Made by a program: the position numbers and the translations under genes | NCBI RefSeq assembly: GCF_004519515.1 | Contig: NZ_CP038145.1 | Location: forward strand, 1,716,001-1,780,000 | DNA length: 64,000 nt | Source: Actinobacillus indolicus | GTDB lineage: Bacteria; Pseudomonadota; Gammaproteobacteria; Enterobacterales; Pasteurellaceae | Direction of reading: 5' to 3' | Notes under the pieces: generated by a model | Told to the model about the DNA's origin: nothing | Seen by the model: the letters and a program-made list of their open reading frames with translations, nothing else | Databases searched by the model: none | In this document: piece after piece, positions 26,447 through 37,280 of the stretch | How positions within the stretch are numbered: the stretch's first letter is position 1 | Layout of the letters: the number at the start of each line of letters is the position of its first letter

Positions 26447-27664
26447 TTAGCCTTGATATTTTTGGAAAACCAAGCAAGCGTTTGTACCGCCGAAGCCGAA
26501 ACTGTTAGACATTACTGTTGTTAATGCTTTGTCTTGGCGTTCTGTCACGATATTGACACCTTGTGCTTGTTCATCAAGTTCTTCAATGTTGATACTTGGT
26601 GCAATAAAGTCATTATCTAACATTAATAATGAGTAGATCGCTTCGTGCGCACCTGCTGCACCTAATGAGTGACCAGTCATTGATTTGGTTGATGAAATCG
26701 CTGGCGTGTTTTCACTGAATACATTTTTGATAGCGCCTAATTCTTTCACATCACCCACTGGTGTTGATGTACCGTGTACGTTGATATATTCGATTTCACC
26801 TTTAACCGTTGCCATTGCTTGTTTCATACAACGTTCCGCACCTTCACCACTTGGGGCAACCATATCGTAACCGTCTGATGTTGCACCATAGCCTACGATT
26901 TCAGCATAAATTTTTGCACCACGAGCAAGTGCGTGTCCAAGCTCTTCAACTACAACAACTGCACCACCACCTGCGATTACGAAACCGTCACGGTTTGCAT
27001 CGTAAGCTCGAGAAGCTTTAGTTGGGGTTTCGTTGTATTTGGTTGAAACTGCACCCATTGCATCAAATTCCGTTGCACATTCCCAAGATAGCTCTTCTGC
27101 ACCGCCAGCAAAAACCACATCTTGTTTGCCTAATTGGATTAACTCCATAGCGTGACCGATACAGTGTGCAGAGGTTGCACAAGCAGAGCTGATAGAGTAG
27201 TTTACACCACGAATTTTATAAGGGGTTGCTAAGCAAGCTGATACACTTGAAGCCATTGTTTTGGTTACAGCATAAGGACCAACCGCTTTTACGCCACGAG
27301 GACCACGTACCGCATCGCAAGCCACTAATTGACTGTGAGCAGAGCCTGTACCCGCACCGATAACTAAGCCCGTACGATCGTTAGAAATTTGATCTTCTGT
27401 TAAGCCTGAATCTTCAATTGCTTCTTTCATTGAAAGATAAGCATAAGCTGCGGCATCACCCATAAAGCGATAAATTTTACGGTCAATTAATTCCGCTGGG
27501 TTTAATTTAATTGTTCCAGCAACTTGGCTACGCATACCTACTTCAGCAAATTCAGGCACATATTCAATCCCTGATTTCCCTTCTTTTAATGAAGCTAATA
27601 CTTCTTCTTTGTTATTACCGATACTCGAAATAATGCCGATACCTGTGATGACGACTCTTTTCAT
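26447..27664 (-). CDS. fabB: 3-oxoacyl-ACP synthase I
   Basis: Condensing enzyme for fatty-acid elongation, needed for unsaturated fatty acids. It is 405 residues from [14 protein letters not shown] at 27664 (E. coli FabB 406); an upstream in-frame codon would add nine residues, but GAGGAAAAAG sits just before 27664. The catalytic triad is Cys in [13 protein letters not shown], His in [11 protein letters not shown] and His in [12 protein letters not shown]. It resembles FabB rather than FabF in length and start. It is monocistronic. No FabA gene is nearby. Confidence 0.96.
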   Translation of the reverse strand: MKRVVITGIGIISSIGNNKEEVLASLKEGKSGIEYVPEFAEVGMRSQVAGTIKLNPAELIDRKIYRFMGDAAAYAYLSMKEAIEDSGLTEDQISNDRTGLVIGAGTGSAHSQLVACDAVRGPRGVKAVGPYAVTKTMASSVSACLATPYKIRGVNYSISSACATSAHCIGHAMELIQLGKQDVVFAGGAEELSWECATEFDAMGAVSTKYNETPTKASRAYDANRDGFVIAGGGAVVVVEELGHALARGAKIYAEIVGYGATSDGYDMVAPSGEGAERCMKQAMATVKGEIEYINVHGTSTPVGDVKELGAIKNVFSENTPAISSTKSMTGHSLGAAGAHEAIYSLLMLDNDFIAPSINIEELDEQAQGVNIVTERQDKALTTVMSNSFGFGGTNACLVFQKYQG

Positions 27665-27774
27665 TCTTTTTCCTCTATGAATATAAATCACGAAAACTTG
27701 GCTATTTTACACTACTTTGTAGCTAAGTTCGCTACATAAATGTGTACAAGCGGTCAGATCCGAGCTGTTTTATA

Positions 27775-27810
27775 CAAAAAATCCCCTAATTTCTACAAAA
27801 TTAGAGGATT
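27775..27810 (-). terminator. Terminator downstream of purA
   Basis: On the minus strand AATCCTCTAATTT / AAATTAGGGGATT forms a stem with one G-T pair, followed by TTTTTTG. It lies 140 bp past the purA stop, beyond a palindromic repeat. Confidence 0.7.
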
Positions 27811-27854
27811 GTTATCTGGTATTATGTAGCACTTGTATAAATATTAAATATTTC

Positions 27855-27883
27855 GTAGGGGCGGGGTTTATCCCCGCCCCTAC
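27855..27883. repeat. GTAGGGGCGGGG perfect palindrome
   Basis: GTAGGGGCGGGG and CCCCGCCCCTAC flank TTTAT: a perfect 12-bp stem right after purA. It is the shortest copy of the GTAGGG...CCCTAC family seen in this window. Confidence 0.82.
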
Positions 27884-27951
27884 ATAAATTTTCCTAAAAT
27901 TGACTTTTGTGCAACAGATTACATAATACTGTTGTTATCGTTAATATCTAA

Positions 27952-29265
<1,314 letters not shown>

Positions 29266-29356
29266 TTAGTTAGGTTTAGTGAATGTCAAAAGCATACAAG
29301 CGGTTAGATTTTGCAGGAATTTTGCAAATTTGTTGTAGCTTCTTATATATTTAAAG

Positions 29357-29386
29357 ATAAAAAAGACCCGATTTGACGGGTCTTTG
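29357..29386 (-). terminator. Terminator of hflKC
   Basis: AAAGACCCGTCAAATCGGGT+CTTTTTTATC in minus orientation: a strong G/C stem and a T tract, 8 bp past the hflC stop. Confidence 0.9.
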
Positions 29387-29393
29387 GATATAA

Positions 29394-30281
29394 CTATTTT
29401 GTAGGTGCTTTCATAAAGCGGAAAAATTCGCTGTCTGGTTTAAGCAACATCATATTGTTTGAGCCTGCGGCAAAACTTTCTTCATAAGCTTTTAGGCTAC
29501 GCACAAAACTGTAAAATTCAGGTTCTTGTTTAAATGCTTCAGCATAGATTTTAGCCGCTTCTGCATCACCTTGACCTTTCAGCTCTTCGGCGGTTTTATT
29601 TGCATTGGCTAAAATCAGCACCACTTTTTTATCAACATCAGCACGAATAAATTCCGCTTTTTCTTCACCTTGTGAGCGATGCTCACGAGCAACGGCAGCA
29701 CGTTCAGCTTGCATGCGTTGATAAATAGAGGCTGATACTTCATTTGGTAAGTTGATCTGTTTTACACGCACATCAACTACTTCAATCCCTAAACGTTCTG
29801 CACCATCTTCGCCGTCATTCAAGGCTTTTTGTGCCCCTGCCATCAGTTCACCACGAGAACCTGAAACGATATCTTTAATGGTACGAGAACCGATTTCAGA
29901 ACGTAAACGGTCATTGACTTTACGTTGTAATAGGGTGGATGCTTTTTGTGTATCGCCACCTGTTGAAGTATAGAATTGACCAAAATCGCTGATTTTCCAT
30001 TTCACATAAGAGTCCACTAGCAAGTCTTTTTTCTCGACTGTGACAAAGCGGTCTTCTTGTCCATCAAGGGTTTGAATACGAGCATCTAAGGTTTTTAGTT
30101 GATCGATAACAGGCACTTTAAAGTGTAAACCAGGTTCATAGACAATTACTTTATTATCCGCATCACGATGAACCTTGTTAAAACGCAACATAATGCCACG
30201 CTGACCTTCTTGTACCACGATAACCGATTGGAAAAGGATAAATGCCACAACAGCTAAAACAGGTAAAAGTAATTTACGCAT
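29394..30281 (-). CDS. hflC: FtsH protease modulator HflC
   Basis: SPFH membrane protein that with HflK forms the large periplasmic cage around FtsH. It is 295 residues with an N-terminal anchor (LLPVLAVVAFILFQSVIVV) and GQRGIMLRF at the start of the band-7 domain. A coiled coil with GEEKAEFIRADVDKKVVLILANA follows, then a short C-terminal tail. HflC in E. coli is 334, so this form is shorter, as is common in Pasteurellaceae. It follows hflK by 2 bp and ends with a strong terminator. Confidence 0.95.
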   Translation of the reverse strand: MRKLLLPVLAVVAFILFQSVIVVQEGQRGIMLRFNKVHRDADNKVIVYEPGLHFKVPVIDQLKTLDARIQTLDGQEDRFVTVEKKDLLVDSYVKWKISDFGQFYTSTGGDTQKASTLLQRKVNDRLRSEIGSRTIKDIVSGSRGELMAGAQKALNDGEDGAERLGIEVVDVRVKQINLPNEVSASIYQRMQAERAAVAREHRSQGEEKAEFIRADVDKKVVLILANANKTAEELKGQGDAEAAKIYAEAFKQEPEFYSFVRSLKAYEESFAAGSNNMMLLKPDSEFFRFMKAPTK

Positions 30282-30283
30282 TC

Positions 30284-31504
30284 TTAAAATCTCCCTTTAC
30301 GAGTTGTTTCGCCTTGTTCTTGCTCTACAACTGGTTGTGCTGGTGTCGTAGGTTGAACAGGCTGTGGCTGTTGTTGAATAACTGGCTGTGTTGGTTGTGC
30401 TTTGACTGGTGCATTAGTCGCAGGTTGTCCCATTAATTTATCAATAGGTAATACCGCTAAATTATTGCTATTTGAGCCATCCATCATCAGCTTAGGCGTA
30501 TTCTTCATCACTTTTTCCATGGTTTGAATATATAAGCGATCACGAGTGACTTCTGGTGCAGCTTTATATTCCGGCAGTAATTTTGAAAAACGTTCTACTT
30601 CACCTCGAGCATTTAATACAACTTGCTCTTTATAGGCATTCGCTTGCTCTAAAATACGCTGTGCTTGACCACGCGCAATCGGCTCTTGCCCTCTTGCGTA
30701 GGCTTCTGCTTCACGAATTAAACGTTGTTCATCTTCTTGTGCTTTGATTGCATCATCAAATGCTGCTTTCACTTCTTCTGGCGGGCGAGCGTATTGGAAG
30801 TTCACATCGGTGATATATAACCCCATATCATAGTTTTTAATGATATCACGTAGTGCATTCCACGTTCTTTCACGCACAATCGCACGACCTGTGGTTAAAA
30901 TATCGTCCATGGTCATGTGACCAATCACATAACGCAATGCACTATCTGTCGCTTGTTTTAAGCTATCATCAGGTTTAGTCACGCTAAAGAGATATTTTGC
31001 AGGATCTTCAATACGGTATTGAACGGTCATTTCTACCAATACCATATTTTCATCTTGGGTTAGCATAGAGCCGTTAGTTCTCAGTTCTAACACACGTTCA
31101 ATATTGACAGGGGTAACATCATCAATAAAGGTTGGTTTCCAGTTTAAACCTGGCATAACGATTTCGTGTAATTTACCAAAACGGGTCACGACACCACGTT
31201 CTGCCTCTTGAACTGTATAGAATCCTGAAGCACCCCATACCACTAAGCCTAAGCCCAGTAATACAGGTAAGAATTTCCCTGCAGAAACAGATGGGCGGTT
31301 ATTTTGGTTTGAGCCATTGCCTTTACCACCACCCATTTTTTTCAATAAGCTATTGAAAACCTCTTCTAAATCAGGCGGTTGTTGCTCATTTGATTGTTTA
31401 TTCGGCTCTTTCTCTTGCCCCGAATGTTGCTGTTCTTGTTCAGGCTTTTTTTGCCCTGGTTTACCCCAAGGATCTTGTTGATTGCCTGATTCGTTCCACG
31501 ACAT
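30284..31504 (-). CDS. hflK: FtsH protease modulator HflK
   Basis: Partner of HflC. It is 406 residues from MSWNESGNQQDPWG at 31504, the conserved HflK start; an upstream in-frame codon adds four residues only. A cytoplasmic Gln/Lys/Pro-rich head (about 1-70) contains PPDLEEVF and a glycine-asparagine stretch. A single membrane helix (FLPVLLGLGLVVWGASGFY) follows, then the SPFH domain, coiled coil, and a Pro/Gln-rich tail (PVKAQPTQPVIQQQPQPV). It is first gene of the hflKC operon. The usual upstream hfq-hflX genes are absent here. Confidence 0.95.
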   Translation of the reverse strand: MSWNESGNQQDPWGKPGQKKPEQEQQHSGQEKEPNKQSNEQQPPDLEEVFNSLLKKMGGGKGNGSNQNNRPSVSAGKFLPVLLGLGLVVWGASGFYTVQEAERGVVTRFGKLHEIVMPGLNWKPTFIDDVTPVNIERVLELRTNGSMLTQDENMVLVEMTVQYRIEDPAKYLFSVTKPDDSLKQATDSALRYVIGHMTMDDILTTGRAIVRERTWNALRDIIKNYDMGLYITDVNFQYARPPEEVKAAFDDAIKAQEDEQRLIREAEAYARGQEPIARGQAQRILEQANAYKEQVVLNARGEVERFSKLLPEYKAAPEVTRDRLYIQTMEKVMKNTPKLMMDGSNSNNLAVLPIDKLMGQPATNAPVKAQPTQPVIQQQPQPVQPTTPAQPVVEQEQGETTRKGRF

Positions 31505-31604
31505 AACGTTCTCCAAAGTTAAATTTTTCTTCGCAAATGTTAATAAAATGCAAGCGTTTGATTGTACCTATTTACAAAACTTTTGGCTAGGTTGAATATG
31601 TAAA

Positions 31605-32684
31605 TTATTTCACATCGTGCCACCAATGTTCTGTTTTACTCTCTTTGCTAAAGACTTCACCCAAAAGAGGCGTGACTGTTTTAATCCCTTGTTGTTCAAC
31701 CAATGGAATACTGCGTTTGACAGGATCGTCCCATTCGTGAATAGAGAGCGGATAAGCCCCCCAATGTACTGGCATAAAGCGTTTTGCCTTAAGTAAACCG
31801 ACCGCTTGTGCAGTTTGTTCGGGTAGCATATGGCTATCAATCCACGTTGGGTTATATTGCCCATTTTCAACGAAAGCTAAATCAAATTCGCCGAAACGTT
31901 CAGCAATTTGGCTAAATTGAGAGCCGTCGCCAAAGGACGTATCTCCCGAATAATAAAATTGTTCCGATGTGGTTTTAAACACATAACCAACCCATAGACT
32001 TTTATTTCGGTCAAAGAGTTCTCGCCCTGTGTTATGTCTTGCGGGTACGGCTGAAATCTGAATGTCATCAAGCTGAGTATATTGCCACCAATCTAATTCT
32101 TGAATACGCTCAGGTTCAATTCCCCATTTTTGCAGAATAACGCCGACACCAAGCGGTACGATAAAGCGAGTTTTTTGCGAACGATAATGTTCAATAACCG
32201 ATTTATCCAAATGATCATAATGATTGTGGCTTAATATAATCACATCAACTGGCGGAATATCTTCTAACTTCGCAGGGGCGGGCTGAAAGCGTTTCATCAT
32301 AATCGGCACAGGGGAAGCATATTGAGCAAATACAGGGTCGATAAAAATCGTTTTGCCTGAGATATGTGCCAACAAAGAGCTGTGTCCAAACCAAATAAAT
32401 TTTGCCTGTTCATCCGATGTTAAAAATTGCTCAAAATCAGGTTTGATACTCGGTAATGGCGATTTAGGGGCAAAACGTTCCGCATTAAAAACCATATCCC
32501 ATAAAGCACTACGCATTTTACTACCGTCAATTTCGCCTTCTGGAATGAGATTAAAGAAAGTACCTGTTTGAGCGGAGTAGTGATCGCTTTCAGGATAACT
32601 TGGATAGCGATCGGGGTATAACCAATATACCGCACCTGCAATGAGGGCGGTCAAAGAAAATAGTGATTTTTTAAATAATGTCAT
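31605..32684 (-). CDS. Metallo-beta-lactamase-fold hydrolase, membrane-anchored
   Basis: About 360 residues. An N-terminal hydrophobic stretch (SLFSLTALIAGAVYWLYP) looks like a signal anchor. The metal motif is LSHNHYDHLDKS (HxHxDH), with further ligands His in ARHNTGRE, Asp in YYSGDTSFGDG and His in MPVHWGAY. This arrangement matches the UlaG/RomA/NAPE-PLD-like branch. The substrate is unknown; a lipid or outer-membrane role is possible for RomA relatives. It is divergent from the purine permease and monocistronic. One USS is inside the gene. Confidence 0.85.
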   Translation of the reverse strand: MTLFKKSLFSLTALIAGAVYWLYPDRYPSYPESDHYSAQTGTFFNLIPEGEIDGSKMRSALWDMVFNAERFAPKSPLPSIKPDFEQFLTSDEQAKFIWFGHSSLLAHISGKTIFIDPVFAQYASPVPIMMKRFQPAPAKLEDIPPVDVIILSHNHYDHLDKSVIEHYRSQKTRFIVPLGVGVILQKWGIEPERIQELDWWQYTQLDDIQISAVPARHNTGRELFDRNKSLWVGYVFKTTSEQFYYSGDTSFGDGSQFSQIAERFGEFDLAFVENGQYNPTWIDSHMLPEQTAQAVGLLKAKRFMPVHWGAYPLSIHEWDDPVKRSIPLVEQQGIKTVTPLLGEVFSKESKTEHWWHDVK

Positions 32685-32792
32685 AGTCAATCCGAGAGTT
32701 AAGGAAGGTCATAATGTGAGAGAGCCATCTTGCTATTTCAAGGGATAGAATTAAAACTTGCAAAATTTTACAAAAATCTTACCGCTTGTATT

Positions 32793-32830
32793 GCGCAAAC
32801 GTTTGCCTTAAGGGTGAAAATCCGTATAAT
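32793..32830 (+). promoter_or_regulatory. PurR box and sigma-70 promoter of the NCS2 permease
   Basis: GCGCAAACGTTTGCCT (32793-32808) matches the PurR operator ACGCAAACGTTTNCNT. Its right half overlaps a -35 TTGCCT (32803-32808), 16 bp before the perfect -10 TATAAT (32825-32830). Start near 32837. Repression by PurR with hypoxanthine or guanine is the expected behaviour; binding is inferred. Confidence 0.85.
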
Positions 32831-32879
32831 GCACGCCAATTTTTCCCCCTTTCTATTCACTCACTTAACTTATTTTTAT

Positions 32880-34187
32880 ATGCAAAACATTCTTTATCCT
32901 GTAGATTCAAAACCTCCCTTTGGATTAACGTTATTATTAGCAGCTCAACACTTGTTAGCAGCACTTGGTGGCATTATTGCCGTTCCTTTAGTTTTAGGGG
33001 CAGTACTTAAGTTACCAACGGAAGATACTATTGTTTTAGTCAATGCTGCCTTATTAATTTCAGGTGTGGTGACCATTATTCAATGTCAAGGGGTTGGACC
33101 TATCGGCTTGCGTTTACCAAGCGTGATGGGAACAAGTTTTACCTTCGTTGCTGCTGCGATTGCTATCGGTTTTGAACACGGCGTGGCAGGCATTTTAGGT
33201 TCATCTTTAGTCGGATCGCTGGTGATGATTATCGGCAGTTTCTTTATGCCTTATGTGCGTAAATTATTCCCACCGATTGTAACGGGTGTTGTGGTTATGA
33301 TGATCGGTTTAAGCCTTGTGCCTGTCGCGGTGGACTGGTTCGCAGGAGGTCAGCGTGGCGATGCACACTATGCTGATCCGGCAAATCTTGCTATGGCAAC
33401 CTTTGTGTTAATTGTGGTTGTCGGTTTAGTGCAATGGGGCAAAGGCATTTTCTCTGCCGCTGCAATTGTGATTGGCATTATGGTCGGCTATGTAGTGGCA
33501 TTAGCATTAGGCTGGATTAACTTTGACAGCGTAAAAAATGCGGATATCGTTGCCGTTCCACAACCACTTCATTTTGGTTTATCTTTCCCAATCGCAGGGA
33601 TTATCGGAATGAGCATTGCCTATTTAGTGACGATTGTTGAATCAAGCGGTAATTTCCTTGCTTTAGGTAACGCAACTCAAACAGAAATTACAGGGAAACA
33701 TTTACGTGGTGGCGTATTATGTGACGGCTTAGGCTCAGCATTAGCGGCGATTATGTCTACCACGCCATTCTCTTCTTTCTCACAAAATATCGGCGTGATT
33801 TCACTGACAGGCGTTGCAAGTCGCTATGTTGTAACCGTCATGGGGGTATTATTAGTGCTTGCGGGTATCTTCCCTGTTTTTGGAGCATTAATCGTCTCTA
33901 TTCCAATGCCAGTATTAGGTGGTGCAGGCTTAATGATGTTTGCCATGATTATCGCAGCGGGTATTCAAATGCTTGATAAAGTAGAACGTAGCAAACGTAA
34001 CGGCTTAATTATTGCCATCTCTATCGGTTGTGGTTTAGCGGTAACAACTCGTCCAGAGTTACTTGATAAATTACCAAGCTTTGTCAAAGAGATTTTTGGC
34101 TCAGGTATTACGGTTGGATCATTACTTGCGTTAATTTTGAATTTGGTACTTCCAAATGACAAAGAAGAAACGAAAGTAGAACATTAA
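32880..34187 (+). CDS. NCS2 nucleobase permease, purine (xanthine/urate) type
   Basis: Proton-coupled nucleobase symporter, 435 residues with about 14 helices. The start is the ATG at 32880 because the promoter ends after 32830; the longer open frame from 32730 begins upstream of the promoter. Motifs are LLAAQHLLAALGG (QH), the TM8 block IVESSGNFLALGN, and STTPFSSFSQNIGVISLTGVASR (NCS2 signature). The TM8 residues look more like xanthine/urate carriers than UraA. The PurR box also points to a purine. It may be named uraA in close relatives; I do not adopt that name. Confidence 0.85.
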   Translation: MQNILYPVDSKPPFGLTLLLAAQHLLAALGGIIAVPLVLGAVLKLPTEDTIVLVNAALLISGVVTIIQCQGVGPIGLRLPSVMGTSFTFVAAAIAIGFEHGVAGILGSSLVGSLVMIIGSFFMPYVRKLFPPIVTGVVVMMIGLSLVPVAVDWFAGGQRGDAHYADPANLAMATFVLIVVVGLVQWGKGIFSAAAIVIGIMVGYVVALALGWINFDSVKNADIVAVPQPLHFGLSFPIAGIIGMSIAYLVTIVESSGNFLALGNATQTEITGKHLRGGVLCDGLGSALAAIMSTTPFSSFSQNIGVISLTGVASRYVVTVMGVLLVLAGIFPVFGALIVSIPMPVLGGAGLMMFAMIIAAGIQMLDKVERSKRNGLIIAISIGCGLAVTTRPELLDKLPSFVKEIFGSGITVGSLLALILNLVLPNDKEETKVEH

Positions 34188-34251
34188 TTGGTGTAATTGG
34201 CAAAATCTTACTTGAAATTTTGTTGATTTATCCCTATCTTGTGCACATCTT

Positions 34252-34276
34252 AACGTCTCAGGGAATCTGAGACGTT
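34252..34276 (+). terminator. Hairpin after the NCS2 permease
   Basis: AACGTCTCAG/CTGAGACGTT perfect 10-bp stem with a 5-base loop, 65 bp past the stop and just before trxA. The T tract is weak (TTTCTC), so it may be partial. Confidence 0.6.
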
Positions 34277-34302
34277 TCTCATTCATTAAATAAGGAACAA
34301 TT

Positions 34303-34617
34303 ATGACTACTGTAATTCATACAACTGATGCAACTTTTGAACAAGACGTATTAAAATCTGACGTGCCTGTATTATTAGATTTCTGGGCACCTTGGTGTGG
34401 TCCTTGCCGTGCAATCGGTCCAGTTTTAGATGATTTAGCGGCACAACTTGGCGATAAAGTGCGTATCGTTAAAATGAACGTTGATGAAAACCAACAAATC
34501 CCAGCAGAATTTGGTGTGCGTAGCATTCCATACTTACTGATTTTCAAAAATGGTGAAGTGGTTGCTCAACAAGTTGGTGCACAAAACTTACCTGCGTTTT
34601 TAGAAAAATTAGCGTAA
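34303..34617 (+). CDS. trxA: Thioredoxin 1
   Basis: Small cytoplasmic disulfide reductase. It is 104 residues with the active site WCGPC at about 31-35, [15 protein letters not shown] context, the buried Asp in LLDFWAP, and the cis-Pro loop RSIPYLLIF. The E. coli cis-Pro loop reads GIPTL; here the Tyr replaces Thr. It is monocistronic with its own terminator. Confidence 0.96.
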   Translation: MTTVIHTTDATFEQDVLKSDVPVLLDFWAPWCGPCRAIGPVLDDLAAQLGDKVRIVKMNVDENQQIPAEFGVRSIPYLLIFKNGEVVAQQVGAQNLPAFLEKLA

Positions 34618-34633
34618 TCGGCTAATAAAGCAC

Positions 34634-34670
34634 AAAAGCGAATTGTACAGAGATGTCAATTCGCTTTTTT
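34634..34670 (+). terminator. Terminator of trxA
   Basis: AAAAGCGAATTG / CAATTCGCTTTTTT: a 12-bp perfect stem with a T tract, 16 bp after the stop. Confidence 0.9.
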
Positions 34671-34716
34671 GTTTGATACAAGCGGTCAGATTTTGGCAAA
34701 ATTTTGCAAATCTACC

Positions 34717-35598
34717 TTAAAAGAGTTTACTCAACCAACCTAATTTAGAGCCTAACACATTGAAGTAATTATAATCTTTAAGATGTAAGAGTTTTAGACT
34801 GTCAGGGCTTTTCTGCACAATGATACGTTCTTCCGCACTGAAAGGTAGTAAACGTTGGCTGTCACAGCTGACCACTAAATTTGGCTGATTATATTGTGCA
34901 AACCGCATAGAAATATGGCTATCTCCATCGACAACAAGTGGACGAGATGAAAGACTATGTGGATTCATTGGTACTAAAGCAATCGCATTGAGATTTGGGG
35001 TAAGAATAGGCCCACCTGCCGAGAGAGAATAAGCTGTTGAACCTGTCGGTGTTGAGATAATCAATCCGTCGGAGCGTTGTGAAAAGGCAAATTTGCCATC
35101 AATACTCACTTCAAAATCAATGGTTCGAGCAATTTGGCTAGAGTGTATGACAACTTCATTTAATGCATTGTTTGTCTCGATGACTTTTCCATTTTGTTCA
35201 ATTTTAACTTCTAATAGGAAGCGATCTTCAATAATAAATTCTCCTCGCTCAAGACAACTATGAAGCTGTTCAAAGGCGGTTTGTGGTGCTATATCAGTTA
35301 AAAATCCAAGATTTCCGCGGTTAATACCAATAAGTGGAACGTGGTATTTTGCTAGTTGACGAGCCATACCTAGCATATTGCCGTCTCCACCAATGACAAT
35401 AACTAAGTCTGCCCATTCTCCAATTTCAGCGATAGTTGCTGCATTTGGAAGATTGAGCTGTTTCGCAATATTGGTTTCTACTAGCACATTATATTGTCTA
35501 TCTTTTAGCCAGTTGTAAACTGCTAAATGGGTTTCGAGTGCAATATCATGACGTGGTTTTCCGACAATCGCAATGGTTTGAAATTTTCGTTGAATCAT
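34717..35598 (-). CDS. nadK: NAD kinase
   Basis: Phosphorylates NAD to NADP. It is 293 residues (E. coli 292). Signature motifs are [15 protein letters not shown] (GGDG, catalytic Asp), ALNEVVIH, and [15 protein letters not shown], here [17 protein letters not shown]. The C-terminus has [12 protein letters not shown]. It is convergent with trxA, with a USS at 34678-34686 in the gap. It is monocistronic; recN, the common neighbour in enterics, is not present. Confidence 0.96.
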   Translation of the reverse strand: MIQRKFQTIAIVGKPRHDIALETHLAVYNWLKDRQYNVLVETNIAKQLNLPNAATIAEIGEWADLVIVIGGDGNMLGMARQLAKYHVPLIGINRGNLGFLTDIAPQTAFEQLHSCLERGEFIIEDRFLLEVKIEQNGKVIETNNALNEVVIHSSQIARTIDFEVSIDGKFAFSQRSDGLIISTPTGSTAYSLSAGGPILTPNLNAIALVPMNPHSLSSRPLVVDGDSHISMRFAQYNQPNLVVSCDSQRLLPFSAEERIIVQKSPDSLKLLHLKDYNYFNVLGSKLGWLSKLF

Positions 35599-35694
35599 AT
35601 AAGTTATTTATAACAAATAAAGTTGCCATATGGTATTACGCAATAGCATATTTGTCATCTTTCTTAGGGGAAAATATGAATGAAAACGGAAATA

Positions 35695-35724
35695 AATCAG
35701 GTGGATGATAAAATCCACCTGATT
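35695..35724 (-). terminator. Terminator of the SLC13 carrier
   Basis: AATCAGGTGGAT/ATCCACCTGATT, a perfect 12-bp stem with a 6-base loop, 8 bp past the stop. The following T run (TTATTTCC) is modest. Confidence 0.78.
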
Positions 35725-35732
35725 CTAATGGC

Positions 35733-37166
35733 TTAATAAAGTACACCAATAATGAACCAAACCCAAAGAATACTTAAGGCGGGGCCCAGCAATCCAACGA
35801 CTGTGCCACCTAAGCGGAACTCCGATTGTTGAATCAATCCTGTACTAAAAGCGATAGCATTTGGTGGGGTAGATACAGGTAAAAATAAAGCGCAAGATGC
35901 ACTTAAACCGATGACTAAAGGCAAGATAATAGGGTTGGCATCACTACCAAATGCTGTGAGTAAGGATAAGGCGACAGGGATTAATATTGTCGTTGCAGCG
36001 GTGTTACTCATAAAGTTAGAAAGAAGAACGGTAATGAAACCAAAGAGAATCATTAAAGAGACAAATCCCACATTAAGATGGCTAATTTTCTCTACGAAAT
36101 GGGATGCAATATTTTGCTCTTCAATCGCAAGTCCAAGTGCAAGGCCGCCTGCAACCAACATAAGTGTATCCCAAGGTAGTTTACGAATGTCATCTCCGTC
36201 TAATACACCAAGCATGGTTAAGCCAACAATCGGAATACCAGCTGCGGCAGCTACAGGCATACCAATCCATTTTGATGTCAGCCAGCAGAATAAGGTAACA
36301 CTTAAAATCGTTACTACAATCCATTTTTGTGTTTTTTCTTCTTCTGAATCGTTTTCAGGAATATGGGTAATAAAATCTAATTTAAGCTCTGTTTGTTCTT
36401 TAATTCGATAACGGACTATCAGCACTCGCCAAAAAATATAGAGAAGTAAAAAGGCAATAGGAGTACCAAGTAACATCCATTCTAAAAAGCTGACAGAATA
36501 TCCTGCATTTTCTAAAGCACCAACGGCAATCGCATTAGGCGGAGAACCAATGATCGTTCCCATACCGCCAATAGATGCTGCAGCGGGGATACCTAAAAGT
36601 AGTGCGCGTGATAGATTCGCTTTTTTATCTAAATTAACAAAAATTGGGCTAATAGTCGCGATCATCATAGCGGTTGTTGCAGTATTGCTCATAAACATAG
36701 ACATGAGAGCAGTAATAAACATTAATCCCCATAAGACATTTTTGGGATCTTGTCCAAATTTTGGTAATAAATATTTAAGTAAAAGGGTATCTAATTCAGT
36801 TTTTTTCATTGCCTCAGCTAAAAAGAAACCACCGAGGAAAAGCCAAATTACACTATCAGACCAAGTTTGAAGATATTTCATCGCGTTTTGTGCATCTTCT
36901 CGCCCCATAATAAGCACTAAAAAACCGATGATGAGAATGCCAACAGAAAAAGGCGGTATTGCCTCTGTTACCCATAGAAAAATGGCTAAAAAGAGTAAAA
37001 AGAGGACTTGATTTTGTGTTTGGGTAAAGGTCTCATCTGAAAGTATATTTGATATAGCAAAAGCAAAGATGATCGAAAAAATGAAAAACAGTACTTTACG
37101 CTTTCTAGCAAGAGCAAGAGGATATTGAGTAAGCTTCTTCAATGAAGCATAACGGGAATCAGCCAT
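35733..37166 (-). CDS. DASS/SLC13-family anion:sodium symporter
   Basis: Inner-membrane carrier for di- or tricarboxylates or sulfate, 477 residues with 11-13 helices. The start is ATG 37166 with GGAG eight bases upstream; four more in-frame codons precede. The two family motifs SNTATTAMM (MFMSNTATTAMMIATISP) and SNTAATTILIP (NFMSNTAATTILIPVAL) are intact, as are GSPPNAIAVG and STPPNAIAFSTG, the substrate/sodium-site loops. CRP control of the promoter suggests a carbon source (succinate, malate or citrate). Confidence 0.9.
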   Translation of the reverse strand: MADSRYASLKKLTQYPLALARKRKVLFFIFSIIFAFAISNILSDETFTQTQNQVLFLLFLAIFLWVTEAIPPFSVGILIIGFLVLIMGREDAQNAMKYLQTWSDSVIWLFLGGFFLAEAMKKTELDTLLLKYLLPKFGQDPKNVLWGLMFITALMSMFMSNTATTAMMIATISPIFVNLDKKANLSRALLLGIPAAASIGGMGTIIGSPPNAIAVGALENAGYSVSFLEWMLLGTPIAFLLLYIFWRVLIVRYRIKEQTELKLDFITHIPENDSEEEKTQKWIVVTILSVTLFCWLTSKWIGMPVAAAAGIPIVGLTMLGVLDGDDIRKLPWDTLMLVAGGLALGLAIEEQNIASHFVEKISHLNVGFVSLMILFGFITVLLSNFMSNTAATTILIPVALSLLTAFGSDANPIILPLVIGLSASCALFLPVSTPPNAIAFSTGLIQQSEFRLGGTVVGLLGPALSILWVWFIIGVLY

Positions 37167-37191
37167 GTTAGTCTCCAAGAAATTACTAAGA

Positions 37192-37244
37192 TGGCTTCAT
37201 TTTACAAAAGGTGATGAGTAGAAAATGTGATCACATTCAAATTG
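37192..37244 (-). promoter_or_regulatory. CRP-dependent class II promoter of the SLC13 carrier
   Basis: AAATGTGATCACATTCAAAT (37223-37242) matches CRP with halves TGTGA and TCAAA six bases apart; centre 37233.5. On the minus strand -10 TAAAAT occupies 37204-37199, giving a start at about 37192, exactly 41.5 bp from the centre. This is class II geometry. Confidence 0.75.
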
Positions 37245-37249
37245 TAAAA

Positions 37250-37276
37250 AAAATAGCGACCTATTGGTCGCTATTT
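37250..37276 (-). terminator. Terminator of the amidase operon
   Basis: AAAATAGCGAC/GTCGCTATTTT stem followed on the minus strand by TTTTTTT, 5 bp after the amidase stop. The CRP site of the next gene begins right beyond it. Confidence 0.88.
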
Positions 37277-37280
37277 TGAT

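Noticed and set aside
27746..27754. USS near fabB as regulatory site
   Set aside because: Single USS copies are scattered in genes and gaps alike; nothing links this one to regulation.
32730..32879. Upstream start of the NCS2 permease
   Set aside because: It precedes the PurR box and TATAAT, so it would not be transcribed; the extension is also not membrane-like in family terms.
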